Part shown: piece by piece, positions 1-6,894 of the stretch
Position numbering within the stretch: position 1 is the first letter of the stretch
How the letters are laid out: every line of letters begins with the position of its first letter
Origin: an uncultured Rikenellaceae bacterium
GTDB taxonomy: Bacteria > Bacteroidota > Bacteroidia > Bacteroidales > Rikenellaceae
DNA: 13,835 nucleotides
Direction of reading: 5' to 3'
NCBI GenBank assembly: GCA_949284665.1
Contig: CASDWR010000215.1
Location: forward strand, 1 to 13,835
The notes under the pieces: generated by a model
Told to the model about the DNA's origin: nothing
The model's input: the letters and a program-made list of their open reading frames with translations, nothing else
Database searches by the model: none
Position numbers and translations under genes: made by a program

Positions 1-805
1 GTATGAAGGGAGTTTTCATCAGATTGTGGCGATGCGTTATTTCGGAGCGGATACTCAAACGGTAGCATGTGCGACCTTCAAGGAGGTGGCCCGACAAGTG
101 GAACGAGGTATGGTGGATTTCGGAGTGATGGCGATCGAGAACTCGATAGCTGGAAGCATTATTTCCAATTACAATATTTTGCAGAATACGAATCTTCAGG
201 TTGCGGGAGAGGCTTATCTTCCCATTTGTCAGAATTTGCTTGTGTTGCCCGGTGTGAAGTTGGAGGAGATTGAGGAGGTTCATTCGCATTACATGGCGCT
301 TCAGCAGTGTGAGGAGTATTTGGATGGCAAGCCATGGCGCTTGGTGGAAAGCGAGGATACGGCACTGAGTGCAAGGATTATAGCTGATGAGCGAATTTCC
401 AATCGTGCGGCGATCGGCAGCTCTTTGGCGGCCGAACTTTTCGGTTTGGAGATTGCCGTTCCGGAAATCAACACGATCAAAAACAACTATACCCGTTTCA
501 TGATTCTCAAACGATATGACCATACCATCATTCCCGATGCCGATAAGGCTTCGCTTTACTTTAAGGCACGCCACGAGCGGGGAGCTTTGCTCGATGTGTT
601 GCGGCAAATGGAGGATTATGCGGTCAACCTGACCAAACTCCAATCGTACCCGATACCAAGCGAGCCGTGGCATTATCTGTTCCATGTAGACATGGAATTC
701 GATACGCTGTACGACTATGTGAAGATATTGGATCGATTGCAGGAGCATGCCGAGACAGTACATGTGTACGGCGTCTATAAACGGGGAGAAGAGTTGAAAA
801 GTTGA
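1..805 (+). CDS. pheA: Prephenate dehydratase, 5' end cut off by window edge
   Basis: Prephenate dehydratase converts prephenate to phenylpyruvate, the committed step to phenylalanine, in the cytoplasm. The reading frame is open from base 2, before any usable start, and the visible part (267 residues) begins Y-E-G-S-F-H-Q. This matches the family's N-terminal GSFH segment, so only a few residues are missing. Seen in the sequence are the ENS..GS substrate-loop motif (visible residues 46-51), an H-S-H-Y-M-A-L-Q-Q-C stretch equivalent to the SHPQALxQC motif, and the catalytic TRF triad (164-166). A C-terminal ACT domain starts at about residue 183. In the ACT domain the GAL of the Phe-binding GALV motif is present (194-196), but the ESRP motif reads QSYP (214-217). 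No chorismate mutase is fused here; it is carried by the fourth gene of the operon. The aminotransferase starts about 31 bases downstream, so co-transcription is likely. Confidence 0.95.
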   Translation, partial: YEGSFHQIVAMRYFGADTQTVACATFKEVARQVERGMVDFGVMAIENSIAGSIISNYNILQNTNLQVAGEAYLPICQNLLVLPGVKLEEIEEVHSHYMALQQCEEYLDGKPWRLVESEDTALSARIIADERISNRAAIGSSLAAELFGLEIAVPEINTIKNNYTRFMILKRYDHTIIPDADKASLYFKARHERGALLDVLRQMEDYAVNLTKLQSYPIPSEPWHYLFHVDMEFDTLYDYVKILDRLQEHAETVHVYGVYKRGEELKS

Positions 806-836
806 AAGAGGTTTAACATTGAAATACAACGAAGTC

Positions 837-2006
837 ATGGAGAGTAAATTTACCGTATCGGAACGCCTCAGTGGGGTGGGTGAGTACTATTTTTCGAAAA
901 AGAACCGTGAGATTGCCGACATGCGAGCAGCGGGCACAGAAGTGATCAATCTCGGAATCGGCAGCCCGGACCTGCCTCCTCACAAGTCGGTTGTCGAGAC
1001 ATTGGCAGCCGAGGCCTCCAAAAGCACTACTCACGTATACGCTCCCTATAATGGGGCAGCAGTGCTTCGCAATGCGTTTGCCGATTGGTACGGACGTCAT
1101 TACGGGGTGAAGCTCGATCCCAACGGCGAAGTGCTTCCCTTGATCGGTTCGAAGGAGGGAATCATGCATGTCTGTATGACCTACCTGAACAAGGGGGATA
1201 AGGCTCTGATCCCAAATCCCGGGTATCCGACCTATCGTTCGGCGGTAACGATTGCCGGAGGCGTGTGTGTGGAATACAAACTGTTGCCCGAAAACAACTG
1301 GTTGCCCGATTTCGAGCAAATGGAGCGGGATGGCGTCGAGGGTGTGAAACTGATGCTGGTAAACTATCCGAACATGCCGACCGGGGCAAAAGCGCCGAAG
1401 GACATGTTTGCCAAGCTGGTTGCCTTTGCCAAAAAACATGGAATATTGCTGGTGCATGACAATCCGTATAGTTTTATCCGGAACAGCCGTCCCGAGAGCC
1501 TTATGGCTGTGGAAGGGGCAATGGATACGGCGTTGGAGTTGAATTCGCTCAGCAAAAGCCACAACATGGCAGGTTGGCGTATCGGTGTGGTTGTAGGTAA
1601 AAAGGAGCGATTGAGCGAGATTATGCGTTTCAAGAGCAATATGGATTCGGGTATGTTCCTGCCGATGCAGAGTGCCGGGGCGGTGGCTTTGGGGTTGGGT
1701 GACGATTGGTATGCCCAGTTGAATGCCACCTATCGCGAGCGTGAGAAAGCGGGGAAAGAACTGCTTGATGTGCTTGGATGCAAGTATGACGAGGAACAGG
1801 CCGGCCTTTTCTTGTGGGCACGTTTGCCGGAGGGTTTTGAAGGCAATTGTTATGATTTTTCGGACAAGTATCTTTACAATGCAGGCGTTTTCCTGACACC
1901 CGGGGCCATTTTCGGCAGTGTGGGCGAACGATACATAAGGATCTGCCTTTGTGCTCCGGTTGAAACGCTTCGCCGTGCAAAAGAAAAAGTCATGGCTGTC
2001 AAGTAA
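837..2006 (+). CDS. Class I/II PLP-dependent aminotransferase of the aromatic operon
   Basis: This is a fold-type I aminotransferase, 389 residues from the ATG at 837. The visible family marks are NLGIGSPDLPP near residue 39, the NYPNMPTGA variant of the NPxNPTG motif (about 176-184), D208 and Y211 (HDNPYSF), the PLP Schiff-base lysine K240 in SLSKSHNMAGWRIG, and the substrate-carboxylate arginine R368 (RYIRICL). Such proteins are often annotated as aspartate or LL-diaminopimelate aminotransferase. Its place between pheA and tyrA suggests that it transaminates phenylpyruvate and 4-hydroxyphenylpyruvate, or possibly prephenate; that is inference from context. Start choice: a TTG at 819 has an AAGAGG eight bases upstream and would add six residues. 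The ATG at 837 lacks a clear Shine-Dalgarno but is enough for the family N-terminus. The 24-base gap to tyrA supports an operon. Confidence 0.9.
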   Translation: MESKFTVSERLSGVGEYYFSKKNREIADMRAAGTEVINLGIGSPDLPPHKSVVETLAAEASKSTTHVYAPYNGAAVLRNAFADWYGRHYGVKLDPNGEVLPLIGSKEGIMHVCMTYLNKGDKALIPNPGYPTYRSAVTIAGGVCVEYKLLPENNWLPDFEQMERDGVEGVKLMLVNYPNMPTGAKAPKDMFAKLVAFAKKHGILLVHDNPYSFIRNSRPESLMAVEGAMDTALELNSLSKSHNMAGWRIGVVVGKKERLSEIMRFKSNMDSGMFLPMQSAGAVALGLGDDWYAQLNATYREREKAGKELLDVLGCKYDEEQAGLFLWARLPEGFEGNCYDFSDKYLYNAGVFLTPGAIFGSVGERYIRICLCAPVETLRRAKEKVMAVK

Positions 2007-2030
2007 TCGAAAAAATCGGGTGGTGTTATT

Positions 2031-2873
2031 ATGAATGCTGCGATAGTTGGTGTGGGCCTGATCGGCGGTTCTTTTGCTTTGAGCCTGAAGGAACATGGGA
2101 TCGCCGACAGAGTGGTGGGTGTGGACAATGCATCCGACAATCGATCCAGGGCGCTCGAACTGGGACTTGTCGATGCAATGCTCTCTTTCGAGGAAGCAGT
2201 CGAGGAGGCCGATCTGATCGTCCTTGCCACACCGGTCGATTCGATTCCAATGCTGGCGATCAAGGCATTGAACAAAATATCATCGCAACAGACGGTGATG
2301 GATATGGGCTCGATCAAGAGCGAGTTGTGTGAGGTGATCGAACAGCATCCCAAGCGAGGTCGTTTTGTGGCAACTCATCCCATGTGGGGTACGGAATACA
2401 GCGGTCCGGATGCTGCCGAACGGGGCGCATTCACCGGCCGCACGGTGATAGTGTGCAATGGCGGGCAAAGCGATCCGGATGCTTTGGATTCGGTGATAAG
2501 GATATACGAAAAGATCGGGATGAACATTCTGCATATGGATGCCGAAGAGCAGGATTTGCATTCGGCCTACGTCTCTCACATCTCTCACATCACCTCTTTT
2601 GCCCTGGCCCTGACTGTATTGGAGAAGGAGCGGGAGGAAGATCATATTTTTGATCTGGCCAGCAGCGGATTCGAAAGTACGGTGCGTCTGGCCAAGAGTT
2701 CCCCGAAAACGTGGACACCGATTTTTTTGCGCAACAAGTACAATGTGCTTGATGTGTTGCGTGAACATATCCACCAGCTGCAAGTCTTTCGCCGGATGAT
2801 CGAACGCGATGATGCGGAAGGATTGACGGCCGCCATGGAACACGCCAATTTGATTCGTAAAATTTTGAAATAG
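2031..2873 (+). CDS. tyrA: Prephenate dehydrogenase (TyrA)
   Basis: TyrA oxidatively decarboxylates prephenate to 4-hydroxyphenylpyruvate on the tyrosine branch. The 280-residue protein opens with a Rossmann fold: VGVGLIGGS (residues 6-14) is the dinucleotide-binding loop. D32 at the end of the second strand (VVGVD) favours NAD over NADP. The catalytic region HPMWGTEYSG has H116, and SHISH (H183, H186) corresponds to the family's SHxxH substrate-site motif. ASSGFESTVRLAKSSP in the helical C-terminal domain matches the GFxxTxRxAxSxP signature. There is no ACT or chorismate mutase domain, so any feedback control must act elsewhere. Arogenate cannot be excluded as substrate because an aminotransferase of unknown specificity is encoded just upstream. 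The gene ends 22 bases before the DAHP synthase fusion. Confidence 0.95.
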   Translation: MNAAIVGVGLIGGSFALSLKEHGIADRVVGVDNASDNRSRALELGLVDAMLSFEEAVEEADLIVLATPVDSIPMLAIKALNKISSQQTVMDMGSIKSELCEVIEQHPKRGRFVATHPMWGTEYSGPDAAERGAFTGRTVIVCNGGQSDPDALDSVIRIYEKIGMNILHMDAEEQDLHSAYVSHISHITSFALALTVLEKEREEDHIFDLASSGFESTVRLAKSSPKTWTPIFLRNKYNVLDVLREHIHQLQVFRRMIERDDAEGLTAAMEHANLIRKILK

Positions 2874-2895
2874 AAGGACGAAAGGAAATAAGAGT

Positions 2896-3969
2896 ATGGG
2901 TACAAACCGTATCGATTTGAAGAGCCGGCGACCGTTAATTATTGCCGGGCCATGCAGTGCCGAGACCGAAGAACAGACTGTGGAAACATGTTTGCGGCTG
3001 GCTGAATCGGGTCAGGTGGATATGTTGCGCGCGGGTGTGTGGAAGCCGCGTACCAAACCTAATACATTCGAAGGTGTTGGTGAACGGGGGTTGGCCTGGT
3101 TGTCGAAGGTCAAACAGATGACCGGTATGCCATATGGTGTGGAAGTCGCTAATGCAAAACATGTCTATACGGCTCTTTCGTATGGTGTGGATATGGTATG
3201 GATCGGTGCCCGCACGACCGTCAGTCCGTTCAGCGTACAGGAAATCGCCGATGCGTTGCGAGGATCGGATGTGAAGGTGCTCATCAAGAATCCGATGAGC
3301 CCCGATATCGAATTATGGGCCGGCGCTGTGGCTCGAATGCTGAATGCTGGCATCAAGCCTGAAAATATCGGTTTGATTCACAGGGGGTTTGTCTATTACG
3401 GCAAAAGCCGGTTCCGCAATCCTCCGATGTGGCATCTGGCAATCGAGATGCGTCGTCGTTTCCCGGATATGGTGATGTTGGGAGATCCGTCTCACATTTG
3501 TGGAAATCGTGAACTGTTGGCCGAGGTCTCTCAGAAAGCGGCCGATTTGAGTTATGACGGATTGATTATCGAGAGTCATATCAATCCCAATCAGGCGTGG
3601 AGTGATGCATCGCAGCAAGTGACTCCCGGACAATTGCTCGATTTGTTGGAACAAGTAAAATGGCGTGCCGACAATGTCGAAAACCAGGAGTATCTCAATG
3701 CGCTCGACCGTTGCCGCGGGGAAATTGACCAACTCGATGCCGAGATATTCAACCTGTTGAGCCAGCGTATGACTGTATCCGAAGAGATCGGACATATCAA
3801 GAAGGTCAACAATGTGGCAATCTTGCAAGGGGGGCGATGGAATGCCATCGTGGAACGGATCACGTCACAGGCCCAACGACTCAATTTGAGTGAGGAATTT
3901 TTGCAGACGGTGCTCGAGGCGATCCATTTGGAGAGCATCAACCACCAGAACAAGGTGATGAACGAGTAG
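2896..3969 (+). CDS. Bifunctional DAHP synthase - chorismate mutase (AroQ type) fusion
   Basis: The 357-residue fusion joins the first shikimate-pathway step to the branch-point step. Residues about 1-255 are a class I, KDPG-type DAHP synthase (PEP + erythrose-4-phosphate to DAHP). The metal and active-site segments are visible: GPCS (C20), RAGVWKPRT, K131 in IKNP, H200 in DPSHICG, and ESH (226-228). Residues about 262-355 are an all-helical AroQ chorismate mutase (chorismate to prephenate). Aligned by eye to the E. coli P-protein domain, R274, R291, K302, R314, S347 and Q351 match the catalytic R11, R28, K39, R51, S84 and Q88, so the mutase should be active. The ATG is preceded by AAAGGA about ten bases upstream. 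In such fusions the mutase domain commonly confers feedback control by prephenate or chorismate on the synthase; that is family knowledge, not visible here. It is the last gene of the operon. Confidence 0.95.
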   Translation: MGTNRIDLKSRRPLIIAGPCSAETEEQTVETCLRLAESGQVDMLRAGVWKPRTKPNTFEGVGERGLAWLSKVKQMTGMPYGVEVANAKHVYTALSYGVDMVWIGARTTVSPFSVQEIADALRGSDVKVLIKNPMSPDIELWAGAVARMLNAGIKPENIGLIHRGFVYYGKSRFRNPPMWHLAIEMRRRFPDMVMLGDPSHICGNRELLAEVSQKAADLSYDGLIIESHINPNQAWSDASQQVTPGQLLDLLEQVKWRADNVENQEYLNALDRCRGEIDQLDAEIFNLLSQRMTVSEEIGHIKKVNNVAILQGGRWNAIVERITSQAQRLNLSEEFLQTVLEAIHLESINHQNKVMNE

Positions 3970-4071
3970 AGAAATCGGCGCAAGGAGGTTGGGAAAACCA
4001 AAAGTGGCTATTGTCGTTTGACGGGAGGGCGAGGGTGCAGGCAGCCCTTATCCAACGTTTGATTTTTTATC

Positions 4072-4096
4072 GAGGGGGGGGGATGACTCCCCCCTC
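4072..4096. terminator. G-run/C-run hairpin between convergent operons
   Basis: G4072-G4081 can pair with C4087-C4096: eight Watson-Crick pairs, one G-U and a closing G-C, around a five-base loop (GATGA). The hairpin lies about 100 bases past the DAHP synthase stop and six bases past the corA stop on the other strand, where a shared bidirectional terminator would be expected. On the + strand it is followed by TCTTTCG, a weak U tract. On the - strand no U tract follows, so termination there is less certain. Confidence 0.6.
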
Positions 4097-4101
4097 TTTC
4101 G

Positions 4102-5052
4102 TCAAAGCCATTTCTTATGTTTGAAATAGAGGGATACGAGCAACGATACAAGGAGCATCAGACCGATCGCATACAGATATCCGAAACGCAGGTGCAGTTC
4201 AGGCATGGAATCGAAATTCATACCGTATATGCTGGCAATCAATGTCGCCGGCATGAAGAAAACGGAGGCGACGGTAAATATTTTAGTGGTGTTGCTCTGT
4301 TCGATATTGATCAGGCCCAAGGCGGTGTCCTGCAAGTAATCCAGACGCTCGAAACTGAAATCGGCGTGATTGATGAGAGAGTTCACGTCTTTTATCATCA
4401 GTTGTAACCGAGGATAAACGTCGTTCGGGAAGCGTTCGCTTCGCAGGATACCTGAAAGGATGCGTTGCCGGTCGAAGATGTTTTCACGGATCAACATGGT
4501 ATTTTCCTGAAGGCTGTTGATTCGTTTGATTGCCTCCTTGTCCACGCTGTCGCTTTGACTGATATCTTTGCTCAGTCGTGCGATCTGTTTTGCAACGGAT
4601 TCGACCAGGTCGGCATCGGCATCGATTCGAACTTCCAGAATGGAAATCATCAGATGATATCCTGTCGGGTATGCACGATAATTCATCTGGAGCCGTTTCG
4701 AGGTTTCGTTGAAGGTACGGAACTCGGCATTCCGGACTGTAATCAGCACCCCTTCGCTGACAATGAACGATACGGGTTCCACGCTGAATCCATCTTCCGT
4801 GGCAACGAAAAAGTTGGCGTTCGAAAAGATTGCGTTTTCCGTCTCGGAATACTTCGACGTACTTTCGATCTCCTCTACCTGTTGGCGGCTTTGCAGACTG
4901 ATCTCCATGAAATTTTCCACGGCTTTCTGTTCTTTGATAGTCGGAGAGAGAAGATCGATCCACAGAATGTCGTCGTAGCCCAATTCGTCGAAAAGTTTCA
5001 AATCCGCATTCCGAACGATTTTGTTGTATTGTTTCAGATAGATTGTAAGCAT
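4102..5052 (-). CDS. corA: CorA-family Mg2+/divalent cation transporter
   Basis: This 316-residue protein is a CorA-type cation channel of the inner membrane. It has a large cytoplasmic N-terminal domain (residues 1-255, including the long helical stretch rich in charged residues at about 145-250). The first membrane helix (about 258-276) ends in the signature G-M-N at 277-279, followed by the short MPEL loop (283-286). A second helix (about 290-310) and a basic KHKK tail complete the protein. The length is typical. The frame stays open upstream to 5286, but those 78 extra codons overlap mqnA and have no family similarity. I therefore chose the ATG at 5052 (MLTIYLKQ). The gene lies 61 bases after the mqnA stop on the same strand, so co-transcription is likely, although no metabolic link is apparent. 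Mg2+, Co2+ or Zn2+ selectivity cannot be decided from sequence. Confidence 0.93.
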   Translation of the reverse strand: MLTIYLKQYNKIVRNADLKLFDELGYDDILWIDLLSPTIKEQKAVENFMEISLQSRQQVEEIESTSKYSETENAIFSNANFFVATEDGFSVEPVSFIVSEGVLITVRNAEFRTFNETSKRLQMNYRAYPTGYHLMISILEVRIDADADLVESVAKQIARLSKDISQSDSVDKEAIKRINSLQENTMLIRENIFDRQRILSGILRSERFPNDVYPRLQLMIKDVNSLINHADFSFERLDYLQDTALGLINIEQSNTTKIFTVASVFFMPATLIASIYGMNFDSMPELHLRFGYLYAIGLMLLVSLLVSLYFKHKKWL

Positions 5053-5113
5053 TCTGCAAGAATTACACGGTTGAAGAAATAGGGTTGACTTACGGTGTTC
5101 CGCAGGTTTCTCT

Positions 5114-5884
5114 TCAGCCGGGTTTGGCGTGAGGAGCGATTTTCCGGATTTTTTCCCGGAACAGCTCCAATGCCTTCTGCTTTTGATTGTCGAACAGGAA
5201 ATCGATGTTCGAGGTGAGATATTCGTATGCGTATGGTTTTTCGGAGTGACCATACTCGACAATGGCTTCCCAGACACGTTCCACACCCAAGGTCAGTCCT
5301 TCTTCCAACTCTTCGATCAATGCGGGGTCAGTCCCTTCGCGGGCGATCCATACGGCGAATACGAAAGGTTTGTTCGTCAGAGTTCGCCAACAATCGGCCA
5401 GATCGAGACTGTATGCGAATTTCCCTTCGAAGTCGAAAACCTTGTCTCCGATGAGGAGGAATGCGTCTCCCGCTTCGGCGTGGTCTGCCACGGAGTAGTC
5501 TTCCAATACTTTCCATTCAGGCTTGATGTTCCAGAGTTCGGCAGCAAGTACCCGTACAAGCAAGGCGGAGGTCACCGAGTGTGCATCGAGCCAGATGCGG
5601 GAAACATCTGCAATCGGCGAATTACTCATCAATACAACGGTACGCACGCTTTTTACGGCACCAATACAATACGAGGTAATGATCCGGGCATCCTGGAAAC
5701 GCGGCAAAGCGCCAACCGGAACCAATGCAATATCTGCCGCGCCAGAAGCATAAGCTTCAGCACAACCGGCGGGAGGAGACAACGACAAGTCTGCACACAG
5801 GGATTCCGTGTGTTGAATACCGTAAATGAACGGTATGGTATTCAGGTAAGATACCGCTGCAATTTTCCGCCGGGCCTCCATCAT
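5114..5884 (-). CDS. mqnA: Chorismate dehydratase, futalosine-type menaquinone synthesis (MqnA)
   Basis: MqnA dehydrates chorismate to 3-[(1-carboxyvinyl)oxy]benzoate, the first dedicated step of the futalosine route to menaquinone. The 256-residue protein has a periplasmic-binding-protein-like fold but no signal peptide. The visible family marks are VSYLNTIPF (residues 11-19), DIALVPVGALPRF (51-63), the SVRTVVL segment (79-85), LDAHSVTSALL (99-109), LLIGD (143-147), and the W-x2-LT-x2-PFVFAVW stretch (166-179). Two in-frame ATG codons lie at 5884 and 5881; the first is used here, and the choice changes only one residue. No mqnB, mqnC, mqnD or mqnE is in the window, so the rest of the pathway must be elsewhere. 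The gene is the first of a two-gene unit with corA and is preceded by an AT-rich, promoter-like region. Confidence 0.92.
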   Translation of the reverse strand: MMEARRKIAAVSYLNTIPFIYGIQHTESLCADLSLSPPAGCAEAYASGAADIALVPVGALPRFQDARIITSYCIGAVKSVRTVVLMSNSPIADVSRIWLDAHSVTSALLVRVLAAELWNIKPEWKVLEDYSVADHAEAGDAFLLIGDKVFDFEGKFAYSLDLADCWRTLTNKPFVFAVWIAREGTDPALIEELEEGLTLGVERVWEAIVEYGHSEKPYAYEYLTSNIDFLFDNQKQKALELFREKIRKIAPHAKPG

Positions 5885-5944
5885 CCATAGTCGTCGTTCT
5901 GAATTTGGTTATACAAAGAGAGTGCAGAAAAATCTCTATTTTCC

Positions 5945-5953
5945 GCGAAGGTA
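5945..5953 (-). promoter_or_regulatory. Possible Bacteroidota -7 element upstream of mqnA
   Basis: On the - strand the bases read TACCTTCGC, close to the Bacteroidota -7 consensus TAnnTTTG (one mismatch). This is about 60 bases before the mqnA start, with an A-rich tract further upstream (5981-5994). No TTTG element is visible at the expected -33 spacing, so the call rests on a short, degenerate match and its position only. Confidence 0.3.
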
Positions 5954-6202
5954 ATCATTTTTTGTTTAGGATGCTTTGTTTTTTTCTTTTTTTTGTGTCG
6001 GCGGTTTATCTCCACCCCCTTTCCCGGGAGGGTTTGGTCCCATGTATATGGTATGGGATAGTGGCCAGGCGAATGGAGTGAATGGAATCGAACGGCTGTT
6101 GACGGTGATCGGATTGTGGGTAATTCTTCAATCTATGTTTATTGTGGGCGGTTTGGAACGGAAACCGACAGTAGGTTCCCGGCCGGCAGGCCATAGTATA
6201 AA

Positions 6203-6239
6203 ACGCGGGGTTGGATAATCGAATTTCCTGACCCCGCGT
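6203..6239 (-). terminator. Terminator-like hairpin after the glycogen cluster
   Basis: ACGCGGGGT (6203-6211) is exactly complementary to ACCCCGCGT (6231-6239). Two G-U pairs and a G-C can extend the stem inward, leaving a loop of about 13 bases. On the - strand the stem is followed by TTTATAC, a short U tract. It lies about 85 bases past the stop of the lipoprotein gene and is a plausible end point for the - strand glycogen operon transcript. The U tract is short, so efficiency is uncertain. Confidence 0.55.
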
Positions 6240-6323
6240 GTCTCATGTATACCTCTATTTTTAATTCCCGAAATCGGCTTCTGCAAGCTAATTTCCCGCT
6301 ATCGGCCCGATCGGAGAATCTTT

Positions 6324-6851
6324 TTACTCTCCTGTGTCGGAAGCGTTTTTGGTCAATGTGTAGTTCAAAGTACTTTCTATCCTTTTTTTCTCAGCATCGA
6401 GCATCGTGAGCGAGTCGGAATCCGGTCCGTGCAGCAGGAAATAGGCAACGCGGGAAGTAGTGTCGAAAGGGATCAGTTCGATAATCGAAGCGTTTTCGTT
6501 GACACCTTCACCTCGCAGAAGGAAATAGCGTCCGTATTCGGTGAAAGATAGATCTTCGCCATCTTCGGCTTCGATATAAGTCATTGTCTGACGATAAACC
6601 CCCGATCCACACGATTTCTGGTGCGTCAAGAGCAACGTGTAGTCGATTCCGGGACAGTCAGCGGCAGGAAGCAGTCCTGTGAACTCATCGGTCATCACTT
6701 CTCCAGCATCCTTAATGATGGATAAAGAGTCAATAATGTTTATCTCCGGGATAACGGAGACCGCATTTTCAACCTTCCCTTTCTGGCGATTCCCACATGC
6801 AAGAAGGAACAGGGGGAGGGCAATGATGGTAATTAAGCACTTCATTTTCAT
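6324..6851 (-). CDS. NlpE-like lipoprotein lacking the CxxC motif
   Basis: This is a 175-residue predicted outer-envelope lipoprotein. The N-terminus MKMKCLITIIALPLFLLAC has a short hydrophobic signal and a lipobox LLAC, with C19 as the predicted lipidated residue. Residues about 57-167 resemble the N-terminal domain of NlpE (copper-resistance/envelope-stress lipoprotein): F-T-G-L-L-P-A-A-D-C-P-G-I-D near 57-70, then the YGRYFLLRG strand (106-114), and the closing SLTMLD...IESTLNYTL segment (147-166). NlpE proteins usually carry C-x-x-C in the P-C-A-D-C motif; here it reads P-A-A-D-C, with only C66 left. A further Cys, C81, might substitute. The frame begins at a TTG (6860), but the ATG at 6851 with GGAAG just upstream is preferred. 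The gene starts 43 bases after the GH57 stop, so it is probably the last gene of the glycogen operon. Its role there is unknown. Confidence 0.8.
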   Translation of the reverse strand: MKMKCLITIIALPLFLLACGNRQKGKVENAVSVIPEINIIDSLSIIKDAGEVMTDEFTGLLPAADCPGIDYTLLLTHQKSCGSGVYRQTMTYIEAEDGEDLSFTEYGRYFLLRGEGVNENASIIELIPFDTTSRVAYFLLHGPDSDSLTMLDAEKKRIESTLNYTLTKNASDTGE

Positions 6852-6894
6852 GTCTTCCAACTTTTTACGGGTTCTATGCGTATATTGCCTGTGG

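Larger units (their letters stand above)
5889..6323. other. 435-base gene-poor intergenic stretch
   Basis: This interval lies between the mqnA start and the end of the lipoprotein gene, both on the - strand. It holds a T-rich tract on the + strand (5969-5994), a TCCCGGGA palindrome at 6022-6029 within a weak imperfect hairpin (about 6012-6037), a small GGCC-GGCA-GGCC hairpin at 6181-6192, and the longer hairpin at 6203-6239. An 80-codon + strand frame (5976-6218) spans most of it, but shows no recognisable domain or ribosome binding site and is not called. I see no tRNA and no riboswitch I can name. Confidence 0.6.

Noticed and set aside
813..2096. 427-codon open frame on the - strand opposite the aminotransferase
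   Set aside because: It is antisense to a clear PLP aminotransferase, has no recognisable domain and is rich in His, Gln and Arg, as expected of a codon-bias shadow.
5053..5286. 78-codon N-terminal extension of CorA
   Set aside because: It overlaps the 3' part of mqnA, its sequence is low-complexity Ser/Lys/Thr-rich, and CorA proteins begin at about the ATG at 5052.
5976..6218. 80-codon + strand frame in the intergenic stretch
   Set aside because: It is preceded by a T-tract, not a ribosome binding site, has no recognised domain, and runs into one arm of a terminator-like hairpin.
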